From Micromonospora polyrhachis (GTDB lineage: Bacteria; Actinomycetota; Actinomycetes; Mycobacteriales; Micromonosporaceae), in assembly GCF_014203835.1 (NCBI RefSeq), contig NZ_JACHJW010000001.1, positions 6,894,501-6,958,500 on the forward strand: a stretch of 64,000 nt of DNA, read 5' to 3'. Made by a program: the position numbers and the translations under genes. Shown in pieces: positions 55,605-64,000 of the stretch; position 1 is the first letter of the stretch; every line of letters starts with the position of its first letter. The notes under the pieces were generated by a model, which did no database searches, was not told where the DNA came from, and worked only from the letters and a program-made list of their open reading frames with translations.

Positions 55605-58600
55605 TGTGTCCCCGTTGCATCGTCGAAGATGTGTATCCGTAACTCGCTGAAGTAGTGCCGCCCCTCGTTGTCAGGCACCCACGCCTGCTCCGGCGTGGGC
55701 AGCATCTCGCTGATCATCAGGGAGACCTCGTCGCCGGCTTCGCGGTGCGCCGCGCGCACCATCGCGCACAGATGGCCGGCATAGAACGGGCTGGCCAGGT
55801 CGACGAAGCAGGGCTTGGTCTCGGTGCCGAGCTTGACGTACACCTGCTCGGGCAGGCCGAGCTGCTGCCGCCACCGCCGGACCGCCAGAAACCGCTCGGG
55901 TTCGCCGAGGACACTGGCAAGCCCGGTCTCCCCGACCGTGGTGCGCCAGGTCTGCCGTGCGACGACCAGCCGGTCGATGGTGATCCGCGGGGTGTACGGC
56001 GCCGCCGCGACCAGTTTGAACGCGTCGACCGCATGCGCGCTGAGCAGGACGGAGAACATCTCGATCAGTGGCCACCGCCGACCGTCCCGAGCCGTCGCCA
56101 CGAGGGCACCGTCCACCTCGGAAACGCTGACGTCGACCGTCGGCAGCAACCGACCGGTCCCAGCGGCCGGGGCCGGGGCGAACGCCAGCCGCCAATCCGT
56201 CGGGCCGACCAGGCTCTCCGCCATCCGACTGGTCCGCCGGGGCCAGTCGTTCGGAAAGAGCAGCCGGACCCGATGCTCGCCCAGGTCCTCGGCGAGCCCG
56301 GCGCGCAACCGTTCCGGGTCGGGATGGGAAGGGGTGAACGCCGAACAGTCGAACGAGGCCCAGGCGGCGTGCAGCTCGCCCAGCACCACCGTGTAGTCCC
56401 CGCGGGCCAACGCCTCCGGGTCGGTGGCGCAGATCTGCAGGTCCGGGCTGTGAATCCAGCCCGCTGACCAGGTCGGTCGGGCTGCCGGAAAGACCTCGGC
56501 CACCCGGGCTGCGAGATCCGCGCTGGTCAGCTCCACCTCGGTCGTTCCGGCCGGAAGGCGGTCCAGGCCAAACAGCCCGGACCAGCGGTGGGCGAATTCG
56601 GCGGCCAGCGTGTCCACCGGGCGTTCGCCGGTCCCCCAGAACAAGCCCTGGGTGAGGAACCACAGGTCGGACAGGGCCACCGGGCCGGCACCCCCGTCGG
56701 CGCGCAGCTCGTCGTAGAGCTCACGCAGCACCGCCTCGTAGGACTCGTGCAGGGCACCCACCATCCACCGGGCGGCCCGCAGCAGGACGTCCATCGGGGC
56801 GGCAAGTTCGTCGAGCAGCGGTCCGCCGAAGACCACATCGAGGTCCCGGCTGGTGTCCTCGTAGCAGAGCGTGCGGCCGGCGTACATCTGGCCGTCCCGA
56901 CGCCGGGGCGGCTGGCCGGTCAGCTCGGTGAACACCTCATCCAACCGGGAGAGCGCAGCACGCAAGACGATCGGGTCACCCGCCGCCGCCGCGACCTCGT
57001 CCCGGGCCGCGCACAGTCGGTCAAGCCCCGACCGGGCGGCGTCACGGGCGGCATCGTCCCCGATCGCCATGATCCGTTCCCGCAGCACCGCCTCGGCGTC
57101 CGGGCTGACCGGCAGCGCCGCGTCCCAGGTGATCAATTCCCGCTCGACGAGTCGTTCGAGCAGCGGGTAACCGTCGTCCGGGCGGCGCAGCCCCAGACTC
57201 GGATCGGACACGATCGTGACCGCCGGACGCGATCCGTCACACGCGGCGAGCATCGCCGCCTCGACCGGGGAGACCGCTACCGGTGGCCGTCCCGGCCGCA
57301 GCACCTGCCGGTCGACCAGGCTGAGCTGGGGGCACAGTACGGGTGCCCACCAGCGTCGGACGGCCGGGTCGGCGGTGAGGATGTCCGCGTACGCCGCCAG
57401 TGCCCAGGACTCGAACACCACCCATCGACGTCGGGTCAACCCGGGGCCGGCGGTAGCGGTCACCGGCTGCGGAGCCGCCGGATCGACAGTCACCCAGCAG
57501 CTGGGTCCGAAGAAGCCGACGGTCTCGTTCTTTCCGCAGTAACGCTGCCAGTACTTCAGTACGGCTCGTTCCCGATCCCGACGCTTGACGTTGCGGGGCG
57601 CGTCGTCGCCGCCTCGGATCAGGCCATCCAGCGCGGTCAACGCGCCGGGATTCTGCCAGGTGATCGCCTCACGGAACAACGGGTCCGCTGCGATCGCCCG
57701 CATCCGGTTACCGCCGGTCCGCAACGCCTCGGCCACCGCCGTGGCGTACCGGTCGGCACCGGTGCCGGTGGCGATCAACTTGTCTGCCGCCACGGCGGCC
57801 TCAGGCGCGGAGAGCAGGGTCAAGCCGTCGGCGGGGAATCCGGTGGTACGCAGCAACGCGTCCCGCCACACCGACCAGCCGGTGTCGCCGAGCGGCACCC
57901 GGTGCGCACCGGTGGTACGCGCACCACCGCTCCGGTCGACGTCACCGACCGGACCGGCCGACAGCAGGTCGGTCCGGAGCAGACCGATCAGCTCGGTGCG
58001 TACGTCGTGCAGGAAGAAGTGACCGGCGTCCAGCTCGTACAGGGTGAACCCGGCGGCGGTGTGCTCGGCCCAGGCCTGGCTCTCGGCCAGCGTCACCGCC
58101 CGGTCGGTCCGGCCGGAGAACGCCACGATCGACACCGGTAGCGGCTCCTCCGGCAGGTAGGTGTACTCGTCCACCCGACCGAAGTCGGCCCGCAGCAGCG
58201 GCAGCAGTAGCTCCACCAACTCCGGGGTGTCGAGTATCTCGGCCGGCAGGGAGCCGCTCGCCGCCAGGCGACGCAGCAGCTCTTCGTCGTCCACCTTGGA
58301 CAGCCCGTCGAAGAGGCTGACGGAGTCGACATGCGGGGCGCGCGCCCCGCCCACGTACAGCTTGTTGGGCAGCCGCCGCCCGGCCCGCCGCAGCTCGCGG
58401 ACCACCTCGAAGCCGACGCGTCCCCCCATCGAATGGCCGTAGATCGCGTACGGCCGGTCGGCGCGCTCCGCGATGGCGGAGGCGACCTCCGCGATGGTGA
58501 ACCTCGGGTCCTCCATGATCCGGTGTTCCCGGCCGGGCAACTGGACTGGCAGCACCTCCACCTCGGGACCGATCTCGTCCTGCCAGCCCCGGAACGCGCT

Positions 58601-58681
58601 GGCACCCGCCCCGGCGTAGGGCAGGCAGAACAACTGTGTCCGAGCGGTGGAGCGAGGGTTCGTGGGAGCGAACCAGTTCAT
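55601..58681 (-). CDS. Thioesterase-LanB fusion protein
   Basis: 1026 aa. Residues 1-240 are a type II-like thioesterase: QLFCLPYAGAGASAF, nucleophile Ser in YGHSMGGRVGF and His in LDAGHFFLHD. After a short linker (GPVGDVDRSGGART) residues 262-1026 form a LanB glutamylation-type domain with GDTGWSVWRDALL, GKNETVGFFGPSCW, GQMYAGRTLCYEDT and a closing ETKPCFVDLASP...FSELRIHIF. The elimination domain is missing here too. The fusion implies that the tRNA-dependent step and thioester hydrolysis act on the same carrier-bound chain or that the TE clears stalled chains. ATG overlaps the stop of the A-T-KS gene. Confidence 0.88.
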   Translation of the reverse strand: MNWFAPTNPRSTARTQLFCLPYAGAGASAFRGWQDEIGPEVEVLPVQLPGREHRIMEDPRFTIAEVASAIAERADRPYAIYGHSMGGRVGFEVVRELRRAGRRLPNKLYVGGARAPHVDSVSLFDGLSKVDDEELLRRLAASGSLPAEILDTPELVELLLPLLRADFGRVDEYTYLPEEPLPVSIVAFSGRTDRAVTLAESQAWAEHTAAGFTLYELDAGHFFLHDVRTELIGLLRTDLLSAGPVGDVDRSGGARTTGAHRVPLGDTGWSVWRDALLRTTGFPADGLTLLSAPEAAVAADKLIATGTGADRYATAVAEALRTGGNRMRAIAADPLFREAITWQNPGALTALDGLIRGGDDAPRNVKRRDRERAVLKYWQRYCGKNETVGFFGPSCWVTVDPAAPQPVTATAGPGLTRRRWVVFESWALAAYADILTADPAVRRWWAPVLCPQLSLVDRQVLRPGRPPVAVSPVEAAMLAACDGSRPAVTIVSDPSLGLRRPDDGYPLLERLVERELITWDAALPVSPDAEAVLRERIMAIGDDAARDAARSGLDRLCAARDEVAAAAGDPIVLRAALSRLDEVFTELTGQPPRRRDGQMYAGRTLCYEDTSRDLDVVFGGPLLDELAAPMDVLLRAARWMVGALHESYEAVLRELYDELRADGGAGPVALSDLWFLTQGLFWGTGERPVDTLAAEFAHRWSGLFGLDRLPAGTTEVELTSADLAARVAEVFPAARPTWSAGWIHSPDLQICATDPEALARGDYTVVLGELHAAWASFDCSAFTPSHPDPERLRAGLAEDLGEHRVRLLFPNDWPRRTSRMAESLVGPTDWRLAFAPAPAAGTGRLLPTVDVSVSEVDGALVATARDGRRWPLIEMFSVLLSAHAVDAFKLVAAAPYTPRITIDRLVVARQTWRTTVGETGLASVLGEPERFLAVRRWRQQLGLPEQVYVKLGTETKPCFVDLASPFYAGHLCAMVRAAHREAGDEVSLMISEMLPTPEQAWVPDNEGRHYFSELRIHIFDDATGTQ

Positions 58682-61600
58682 CGTTGCTGTTCCTTAACTG
58701 GGGGATCGATCCAGTACCTGGCGCGTTGGAAGGCGTACGTGGGCAGGTGCACCCGCCGTCCGGGCCGGCCACCGAGGCTGGACCAGTCGACCTGACCACC
58801 GGCCACCCAGCGCGACCCGGCGTCGAGCCGGTCGGTGGGGACACCGGCAAGCTGCCGGTCGGTGGCGAGCAGTTCGTCCAGCGCGGCGATCACCTCGGGA
58901 CGGTTCGTCCCGCCGGCCACGGCCCGGCAGGCGAACTCCCGCCGACCCACGGCCAACGTGTAGACGACGTCACGCAGGGCGGGCGCCCCGGTCGTCAGGT
59001 ACACGCGCAGCCGGTGGATGGCCGCCCGCAACGCCGCCGGGGTGTGGGCCGAGATGGGCAGCAGATAGCTGTCCGATCCCCCGTCGCCGGCCGCGTCGTC
59101 CGACTCGACCGGTGGTGCCTGCTCGACGAGCACGTGCGCGTTGGTGCCCCCCATCCCGAAGGAGCTGACGCCAGCTACCCGCCGGTCCACGGCCGGCCAG
59201 TCCCGCACCTTGGTCGGTACGTAGAACGGTCCACCCACCAGGTCGACCTCCGGATGCGGCCGGGTGAAGTGCAGATTCGGCGGGATCACGCCGTGGTGCA
59301 CGGCGAGCACGGCCTTGATCAGGCCGGCCACGCCAGCCCCCGCGTCGAGGTGACCGATGTTGGTCTTGATCGAGCCGAGTGCACACAGGTCACCCCGGCC
59401 GGCATCGCCGTACGCCTCGTTGAGCGCGGAGACCTCGATCGCGTCGCCGAGCGGGGTACCGCTGCCGTGCGCCTCGACGAGGTGTACCTCGTCGGGGGTG
59501 ACGTCGGCGGCGACCAGCGCCCCGGCGATGGCGGCAACCTGGCCACCGGGGCCAGGCACGGCGAACCCCGCCCGGTCCGCTCCGTCGTTGGTGATCGCCC
59601 AGCCGGGCAGGATCGCGTAGATCCGGTCCCGGTCGGCGAGTGCGTCGGCCAGGCGGCGCAACACCACCACACCGGCTCCCGAGCTGAATCCCGAACCGTC
59701 GGCGGCCTCGTCGAACGCCCGACAGCGGCCATCTGCCGAGGCCATGCCACCGGTGACGTACCGGTAGCGGGGTGAGGTGACGCTGACACCCCCGGCCAGC
59801 GCGACGTCGCACTGGTAGTCGAGCAGACTCTGCGCGGCCATGGCCACCGCGACCAGCGAGCTGGAGCAGGCGCTCTGCACCGCGACGGCCGGACCGGTCA
59901 GGCCCAGCCGGTAGGCGACCTGGCCCGGCAGGTGGTCGGTGAACTGTCGGGGCGGGATCCGGGCCTCCCAGTCGTCCGGGTCGACCTCCCCCACCACCGC
60001 CGGGTTGTCCATGAGGTGGAACAGGAAGTACCGGTTGGCCGAGGCTGCGGAGAAGACGCCGATCGTCCCGTCGAACCGGGCCGGGTCGTGCCCGGCGTCC
60101 TCAAGGGCCTCCCAGGACGTCTCCAGGAACAACCGGTGCTGCGGGTCGGTACGCGCGGCCTCCTCGGCACCGAAGGAGAAGAACTCCGCGTCGAAGTCGG
60201 CTATCCCGTCGAGCCGCCCGCCGGCGCGTACGTGCCGGGGGTCTTTCCGCAGGCCCGGCCCGATCCCGAGCCCGGCCAACTCCTCGTCCGTGTAGTCGTG
60301 GATGGAGTCCGCACCGACACACAGGTTCCACCACAGGGTGGACACGTCGGGAGCGCCGGGGAACCGGCCGGCGAGGCCGATCACCGCGATCTCGTCACCG
60401 GTGTAGTCCCGAACGCCGGGCTGGGTGGACGGTCCGTCGGGATCCGCTGTGCCCGGCCCGCTCCGGTCGACCGGTTGGGCAGGTCTCCCGGCGGCTTCCT
60501 CCCCGGTCGGTGGCGTGCTGCCGGCGAGCCCGTCGAGGAACCGGGCCTGGGTGGTGACGGTGGAGTGGTCGAACAGTCGCAACATCGGCACCCGGACGCC
60601 GAATTCGGCGATCATCCGTTGCTGGACCTGCCCCAGCGACAACGAGTGTCCACCGAGGTCGAAGAAGTTCTCGTCGAGCCCCACCCGGTCGACTCCGAGT
60701 ACGGCGGACCAGATGTCGTGCACCGTCCGCTCGGTGGGCGTCATGGGCCGCTGCGGCATGGTCGAGGAGGCGGGCTCCGGTAGCGCCCGCTCGTCGATCT
60801 TTCCGGTGACGGTCAACGGGAACTCGTCGACGACCACGACCGCACGGGGCAGCGCGTAGTCCGGTAGCCGCTGGGCCAGCGCGTCCCGGAGCTGGGCCGG
60901 GCTGGGCGTCGCCAACGCGGGCCGCAGCCGCACGTAGGCCAGCAGTTGGCCGTCCCGCGCGATCGCCCGCGCCGCTACGACGCCCGGCTGGGCGAGCAGC
61001 CCGGACTCGATCTCGGTGAGTTCGACGCGGAACCCGCGCACCTTGACCTGGCGGTCGAGCCGGCCGAGGCAGACCAGGGCACCATCGGGGTGGAGCTGTC
61101 CGAGGTCACCGGTGCGGTAGGTGATCCGACCGTCGGCGCAGACCTGGAACCGGTCACTGTCCTGATTGGCATAGCCGGGAATCAGGCGGTGACTCGTGAC
61201 GGCGATCTCGCCGGTCCCGGCCAGCAGGCTCACCTCGTAGCCCGGCAACGCGGTGCCGATCGGCAACGGTCCGCTGCGGTCCTCGACCGACTCGGCCGGC
61301 GGCAGCTGGTATTGCGCCGCGAAGGTCACCTCGGTCGCGCCGTAGCCGTTGACGAAGACACAGTCCGGCGCGAACCGGGCCCGACCCCGTGCCACGTCGG
61401 CGTAGGTGGACTGCTCGCCACCGAAGAGCACCACCCGCACCCGGTCCAGGCAGGTGCTACCCAGGGCGTCGAGCAGGTACCGGTAGACGGTGGGGGTCGA
61501 GTGGTAGACCGTCACGCCGTGTCGGGCGAGTGCCGCCGCCGCGTACGGCACGCCGTGGCGGCGTAGGTCGATCGGCACCACCGAGGCACCGGTAAGCAGT

Positions 61601-62220
61601 GCCGGGTAGAGATCCGGGATCGCCGCGTCGAAGCTGAACGAGGCGAGCAGGCTGAGCCGGTCGGCCGGAGTGATGGCCAGGGTGGCGATCTGGTTGTCCA
61701 CCGCGTGCAGCAGGTTGCGATGCGTCTGCTCCACCGCCTTGGGGACACCGGTGGAGCCGGAGGTGCAGAGCACGTACGCATGGTCGTCGAGGTCGACCGG
61801 CTGTGCCCGTAGCGGCGCGGGGGGCACCTGGTCCGGGACGATCACCAGGCGACGCTCCGGCCCGCAGAGCCGCCGAGCCAGCTCGACGTGCTCGGGATCG
61901 GTGAGGATGGTGGTGACAGCGGCGGCGGTCAGCACGTGCCTCAGCCGCTCGACCGGAAAGCTGGCATCCAACGGCACGTAGACGCCGCCGTGGGCGAGTA
62001 CGCCGAGAATGCCGGTGACCGTCCGTCCACCGTGGGCGGTGAGTAGGCCGATGCGCTCGCCGGTCCTCGTGCCGGCCTCGGTGAGTACGGCGGCGTAGCC
62101 GCCAGCCTGAGCAGCCAGGTCAGCGTAGGTCAACACGCTGTCATCGCTGACAAGCACCGGGTTGTCCGGAAAGCGCTCAGCGATCTGGATGAAACGACTG
62201 ATTGTTGTCGACTGTGTCAT
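58678..62220 (-). CDS. NRPS-PKS hybrid A-T-KS (no AT)
   Basis: 1180 aa, first gene of the operon. Adenylation (CTSGSTGVPKA near 155; VTGKIDERAL), thiolation (GGHSLSLG near 527) and ketosynthase (SACSSS near 782, EAHGSGT, TNIGH). After the KS comes only a linker and LPTYAFQRARYW, the sequence normally following an AT domain, so the AT is absent or deleted. A-domain residues read D-A-P-H-V-F-G-F-A-K; no match known to me, and the A5 motif is GYGATEV instead of YGPTE. It probably loads the starter, possibly a kynurenine/anthranilate-type acid from the 29-33 kb genes. ATG at 62220 has only a weak ribosome site. Confidence 0.88.
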   Translation of the reverse strand: MTQSTTISRFIQIAERFPDNPVLVSDDSVLTYADLAAQAGGYAAVLTEAGTRTGERIGLLTAHGGRTVTGILGVLAHGGVYVPLDASFPVERLRHVLTAAAVTTILTDPEHVELARRLCGPERRLVIVPDQVPPAPLRAQPVDLDDHAYVLCTSGSTGVPKAVEQTHRNLLHAVDNQIATLAITPADRLSLLASFSFDAAIPDLYPALLTGASVVPIDLRRHGVPYAAAALARHGVTVYHSTPTVYRYLLDALGSTCLDRVRVVLFGGEQSTYADVARGRARFAPDCVFVNGYGATEVTFAAQYQLPPAESVEDRSGPLPIGTALPGYEVSLLAGTGEIAVTSHRLIPGYANQDSDRFQVCADGRITYRTGDLGQLHPDGALVCLGRLDRQVKVRGFRVELTEIESGLLAQPGVVAARAIARDGQLLAYVRLRPALATPSPAQLRDALAQRLPDYALPRAVVVVDEFPLTVTGKIDERALPEPASSTMPQRPMTPTERTVHDIWSAVLGVDRVGLDENFFDLGGHSLSLGQVQQRMIAEFGVRVPMLRLFDHSTVTTQARFLDGLAGSTPPTGEEAAGRPAQPVDRSGPGTADPDGPSTQPGVRDYTGDEIAVIGLAGRFPGAPDVSTLWWNLCVGADSIHDYTDEELAGLGIGPGLRKDPRHVRAGGRLDGIADFDAEFFSFGAEEAARTDPQHRLFLETSWEALEDAGHDPARFDGTIGVFSAASANRYFLFHLMDNPAVVGEVDPDDWEARIPPRQFTDHLPGQVAYRLGLTGPAVAVQSACSSSLVAVAMAAQSLLDYQCDVALAGGVSVTSPRYRYVTGGMASADGRCRAFDEAADGSGFSSGAGVVVLRRLADALADRDRIYAILPGWAITNDGADRAGFAVPGPGGQVAAIAGALVAADVTPDEVHLVEAHGSGTPLGDAIEVSALNEAYGDAGRGDLCALGSIKTNIGHLDAGAGVAGLIKAVLAVHHGVIPPNLHFTRPHPEVDLVGGPFYVPTKVRDWPAVDRRVAGVSSFGMGGTNAHVLVEQAPPVESDDAAGDGGSDSYLLPISAHTPAALRAAIHRLRVYLTTGAPALRDVVYTLAVGRREFACRAVAGGTNRPEVIAALDELLATDRQLAGVPTDRLDAGSRWVAGGQVDWSSLGGRPGRRVHLPTYAFQRARYWIDPPVKEQQR

Positions 62221-62755
62221 CTCAGTACGGAAGCGTCACCCGACTGTCCACGGGCACGCGACACCCCACGCGGAAACGCGCAATCATGAATTTCCCCCAG
62301 GCCTTCTAAAGTGGAACGCAGCCTAAGGCTCGGGAACTGGGCCTGGGGAAGAACCGGGGCAGATTTGACTGAAGGTATTACGTCTGCTTAGCCGTTTGAC
62401 CGAAAGACCTAGGCCATTCGGCCCTGTTGACGACAAAAAATACGTCCAGACCCCAACCGAACCATACACGCCGCGAAGCCTTACGGTCACCCCGAGCGAC
62501 ACCATTGCCAGCCGGCGCGAGCGTGACGAAACCGCCGTCAGACCAGAATTGAACGACAATCTCCGATAGATTATTCGAACTCGGGTCAGTGCGCCGACGG
62601 ATGAAATCCTGACAAGTCTCGTTAGCCAGTTCTCGCTCACGCAGATCGGCTTCAATTCGCGGGCAATGCGACCCGCTGTCGCAAGGGTCTGCGTTCCGGC
62701 ACGGTTCGTGCCGCCACCGGCACCGCCGGCCAGCGCGGGGTGGACCGAAGGTCGA
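62221..62755. other. Non-coding gap upstream of the NRPS-PKS operon
   Basis: About 535 bp between the NRPS-PKS operon and the MFS gene. No credible gene. It holds the operon promoter, which I could not define, a small CGCG-GAAA-CGCG hairpin at about 62269-62280, and AT-richer DNA around 62380-62640. Confidence 0.5.
62697..62713 (-). terminator. Possible terminator after the MFS gene
   Basis: Perfect 7-bp stem CGGCACG/CGTGCCG with a 3-nt loop, 43 bp past the MFS stop on the minus strand. No T-run, so a weak or rho-assisted terminator at best. Confidence 0.35.
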
Positions 62756-64000
62756 CTACCGGGCCGGGTCGCCGTTGGCGTTCCGGCCGTCGCCGTTGTT
62801 GTCCTGCGGGTGTGGCCGAGAGGATCCTGCCGACGTGGTACCGGGTGCGTCGGGCCGGGTGGCATCAGCAGCAGGTGGGGTGAGTTCGGCCGGCGCGGCG
62901 GTCATCTCCCGATAGGCGATCACCCCCACCAGGGCGGCCAGTAGGCCACCACCGAGGATCACCGGTCGAGTGCCATCGATGACTATCGAACTGTCCCAGA
63001 TCGTCACTGTCCGTGGCTTGATGAGGGTGACCAGCAGTGGTGCCAACGCTACCGAACAACCCGCCACGACCTTCAGCATGGACTGGTAGAGGGCGTTGAT
63101 CCGGCCACGCATCGCATCCTCGACCCGGGATCCGATGATCGTGGTGCCGGTCAGGAACGCCGCTCCCGCGCATGCCCCCACCGCCGCCACGGCGAGCATG
63201 GAGAAGGCCAGGTGTGGGGAGAACGCGACCGGGACCAGCCCCGCCCCCGCAGAGACGATCGCGATGCCGAACACGCGGTCGTGGGGCCACCAACGGGCGA
63301 GCTTCGGTGCCCCGAGGAGGCCGACAACCAGTCCCGCGAAGATCGACAGAAGCAGCAGTCCGAAGGCGGCCTGTCCGCCCAGCAGGCTCAGGGCGTAGGT
63401 CTGTGCGACGCCGACGATGGCCCCCCCGGCAGCGAACGCGCCCATCAGACCGACCAGCAGTCCGCGTACGAGCGGGGTGCGCCGGATGTAGGCGGCGCTG
63501 TCACGCAGCATCCGGCCGGCTCCCGGCCCGCTCGGCTGGCTGTCTCGTGCCCCGGCGGCGCTGGCCGGCTGCTGGCCCTCCCCCGCCGGGACGACGGCGG
63601 TGGGTCGCTGCGACAACTCGGGCAGCCGCACCGCAATGATCATCGCGCTGGTCAGGTAGAACAGCGCGGCGACGACGACGGCGATCCGGGTCAGCCCGAC
63701 CGCGTCCAGGAACTCCGGTGGCAGGCGCAGGGTGGTACCGGCACCGGTGATCAGGGTGAACAGGCCACCACCGACGAGTACGGCGATGCCGTATGTCATG
63801 ACCAGGCCCAACTGGGTGGCGGGCTCCATCTGGTCCGGCCGGCGCAGCAGGTTGGGTAGTGCGGCGTCCTTCGACGGAATCCACATGATCGCGGCGGCCT
63901 GGATCAGGAACGTGCCCGCGAAGATCCACCAGTAGCTACCCACGATCACGATCGAGATCAGCAGGGCAGCCCGCACCAGGTCGGCCACAACCATGATCAC
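62756..64000 (-). CDS. MFS transporter, truncated by window edge
   Basis: The C-terminal 414 residues of an MFS protein; the start lies beyond position 64000. Visible parts include the helix-loop YWWIFAGTFLIQAAAIMWIP, followed by SKDAALPNLLRRPDQMEPAT, about ten helices, and a hydrophilic Pro/Asp/Asn-rich tail of 50 residues. The first visible helices resemble the MFS half of actinobacterial MFS-thymidylate-kinase fusions, but no kinase domain follows here. It could export the product of the adjacent operon or be a housekeeping neighbour. Confidence 0.8.
   Translation of the reverse strand: MIMVVADLVRAALLISIVIVGSYWWIFAGTFLIQAAAIMWIPSKDAALPNLLRRPDQMEPATQLGLVMTYGIAVLVGGGLFTLITGAGTTLRLPPEFLDAVGLTRIAVVVAALFYLTSAMIIAVRLPELSQRPTAVVPAGEGQQPASAAGARDSQPSGPGAGRMLRDSAAYIRRTPLVRGLLVGLMGAFAAGGAIVGVAQTYALSLLGGQAAFGLLLLSIFAGLVVGLLGAPKLARWWPHDRVFGIAIVSAGAGLVPVAFSPHLAFSMLAVAAVGACAGAAFLTGTTIIGSRVEDAMRGRINALYQSMLKVVAGCSVALAPLLVTLIKPRTVTIWDSSIVIDGTRPVILGGGLLAALVGVIAYREMTAAPAELTPPAADATRPDAPGTTSAGSSRPHPQDNNGDGRNANGDPAR

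Noticed and set aside
53283-58681. A lanthipeptide or thiopeptide cluster
   Set aside because: No precursor peptide, no LanC or Tsr-type cyclase and no elimination domain; the genes are embedded in an NRPS-PKS operon.
62323-62865. 180-codon minus-strand frame upstream of the NRPS-PKS operon
   Set aside because: Overlaps the end of the MFS gene in another frame, Pro/Arg-rich, no family features.
1-64000. tRNA genes, CRISPR arrays, insertion sequences, integrases or att sites
   Set aside because: None seen on reading both strands; no transposase or recombinase motifs in any credible gene.

Overview
The window is high-GC DNA of a filamentous actinomycete. Codon use, frequent GTG starts, a DmdR/IdeR-type iron regulon and the gene families present fit Micromonosporaceae best, but the genus cannot be proven from sequence alone. 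The window is dominated by two secondary-metabolite loci on the minus strand. No rRNA, tRNA, CRISPR array, transposase or phage gene was seen.

Left flank (1-9.6 kb). A quinone-oxidoreductase-like MDR enzyme, a PGM1/BesA-like ATP-grasp amide ligase and an MFS exporter lie on the minus strand and may form a small peptide-ligase locus. Next is a conserved-looking protease island. A TPR-CHAT (caspase-like) protein is divergent from a Tat-exported subtilisin, which is followed by an ECF sigma factor and a small unknown protein.

Catecholate siderophore locus (9.7-25.7 kb). A lipoprotein binding protein (9797-10837), two FecCD permeases and an ATPase form an Fe-siderophore importer. One operon (25668 down to 16009) encodes DhbA, DhbC, DhbE, DhbB, a stand-alone aryl carrier protein, a DAHP synthase and a C-A-T-reductase NRPS of the MxcG (myxochelin) type. 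The NRPS specificity residues read D-A-E-D-I-G-T-V-V-K, which suits a basic residue such as lysine. Three iron boxes (9711, 15944 and 25711) tie uptake and synthesis together. Embedded between the importer genes are a deaminase, an F420-type oxidoreductase and an Lrp regulator.

Middle (25.9-29.1 kb). LysR regulator, a DHFR/RibD-fold reductase with an odd C-terminal extension, and an unknown protein.

Hybrid NRPS-PKS locus with a kynurenine branch (29.1-62.2 kb). A short operon encodes tryptophan 2,3-dioxygenase, a TDO-like/kynureninase fusion and a methyltransferase. Upstream, nine tightly coupled genes (62220 down to 34363) encode A-T-KS; thioesterase-LanB fusion; second LanB; A-T-C-T; KS-AT-KR-DH-ACP; an Asn-hydroxylase-like dioxygenase; MbtH; C-A(Asn)-T; and C-A(Ser)-T-TE-MFS. 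The two LanB-type tRNA-dependent enzymes without an elimination domain, inside a thiotemplate assembly line and one of them fused to a thioesterase, are the strongest candidate for an undescribed system. The terminal TE uses Cys, not Ser, and is fused to its own exporter. The inferred product is an aryl/kynurenine-derived polyketide-peptide containing (hydroxy)Asn and Ser. The right edge holds a truncated MFS gene.
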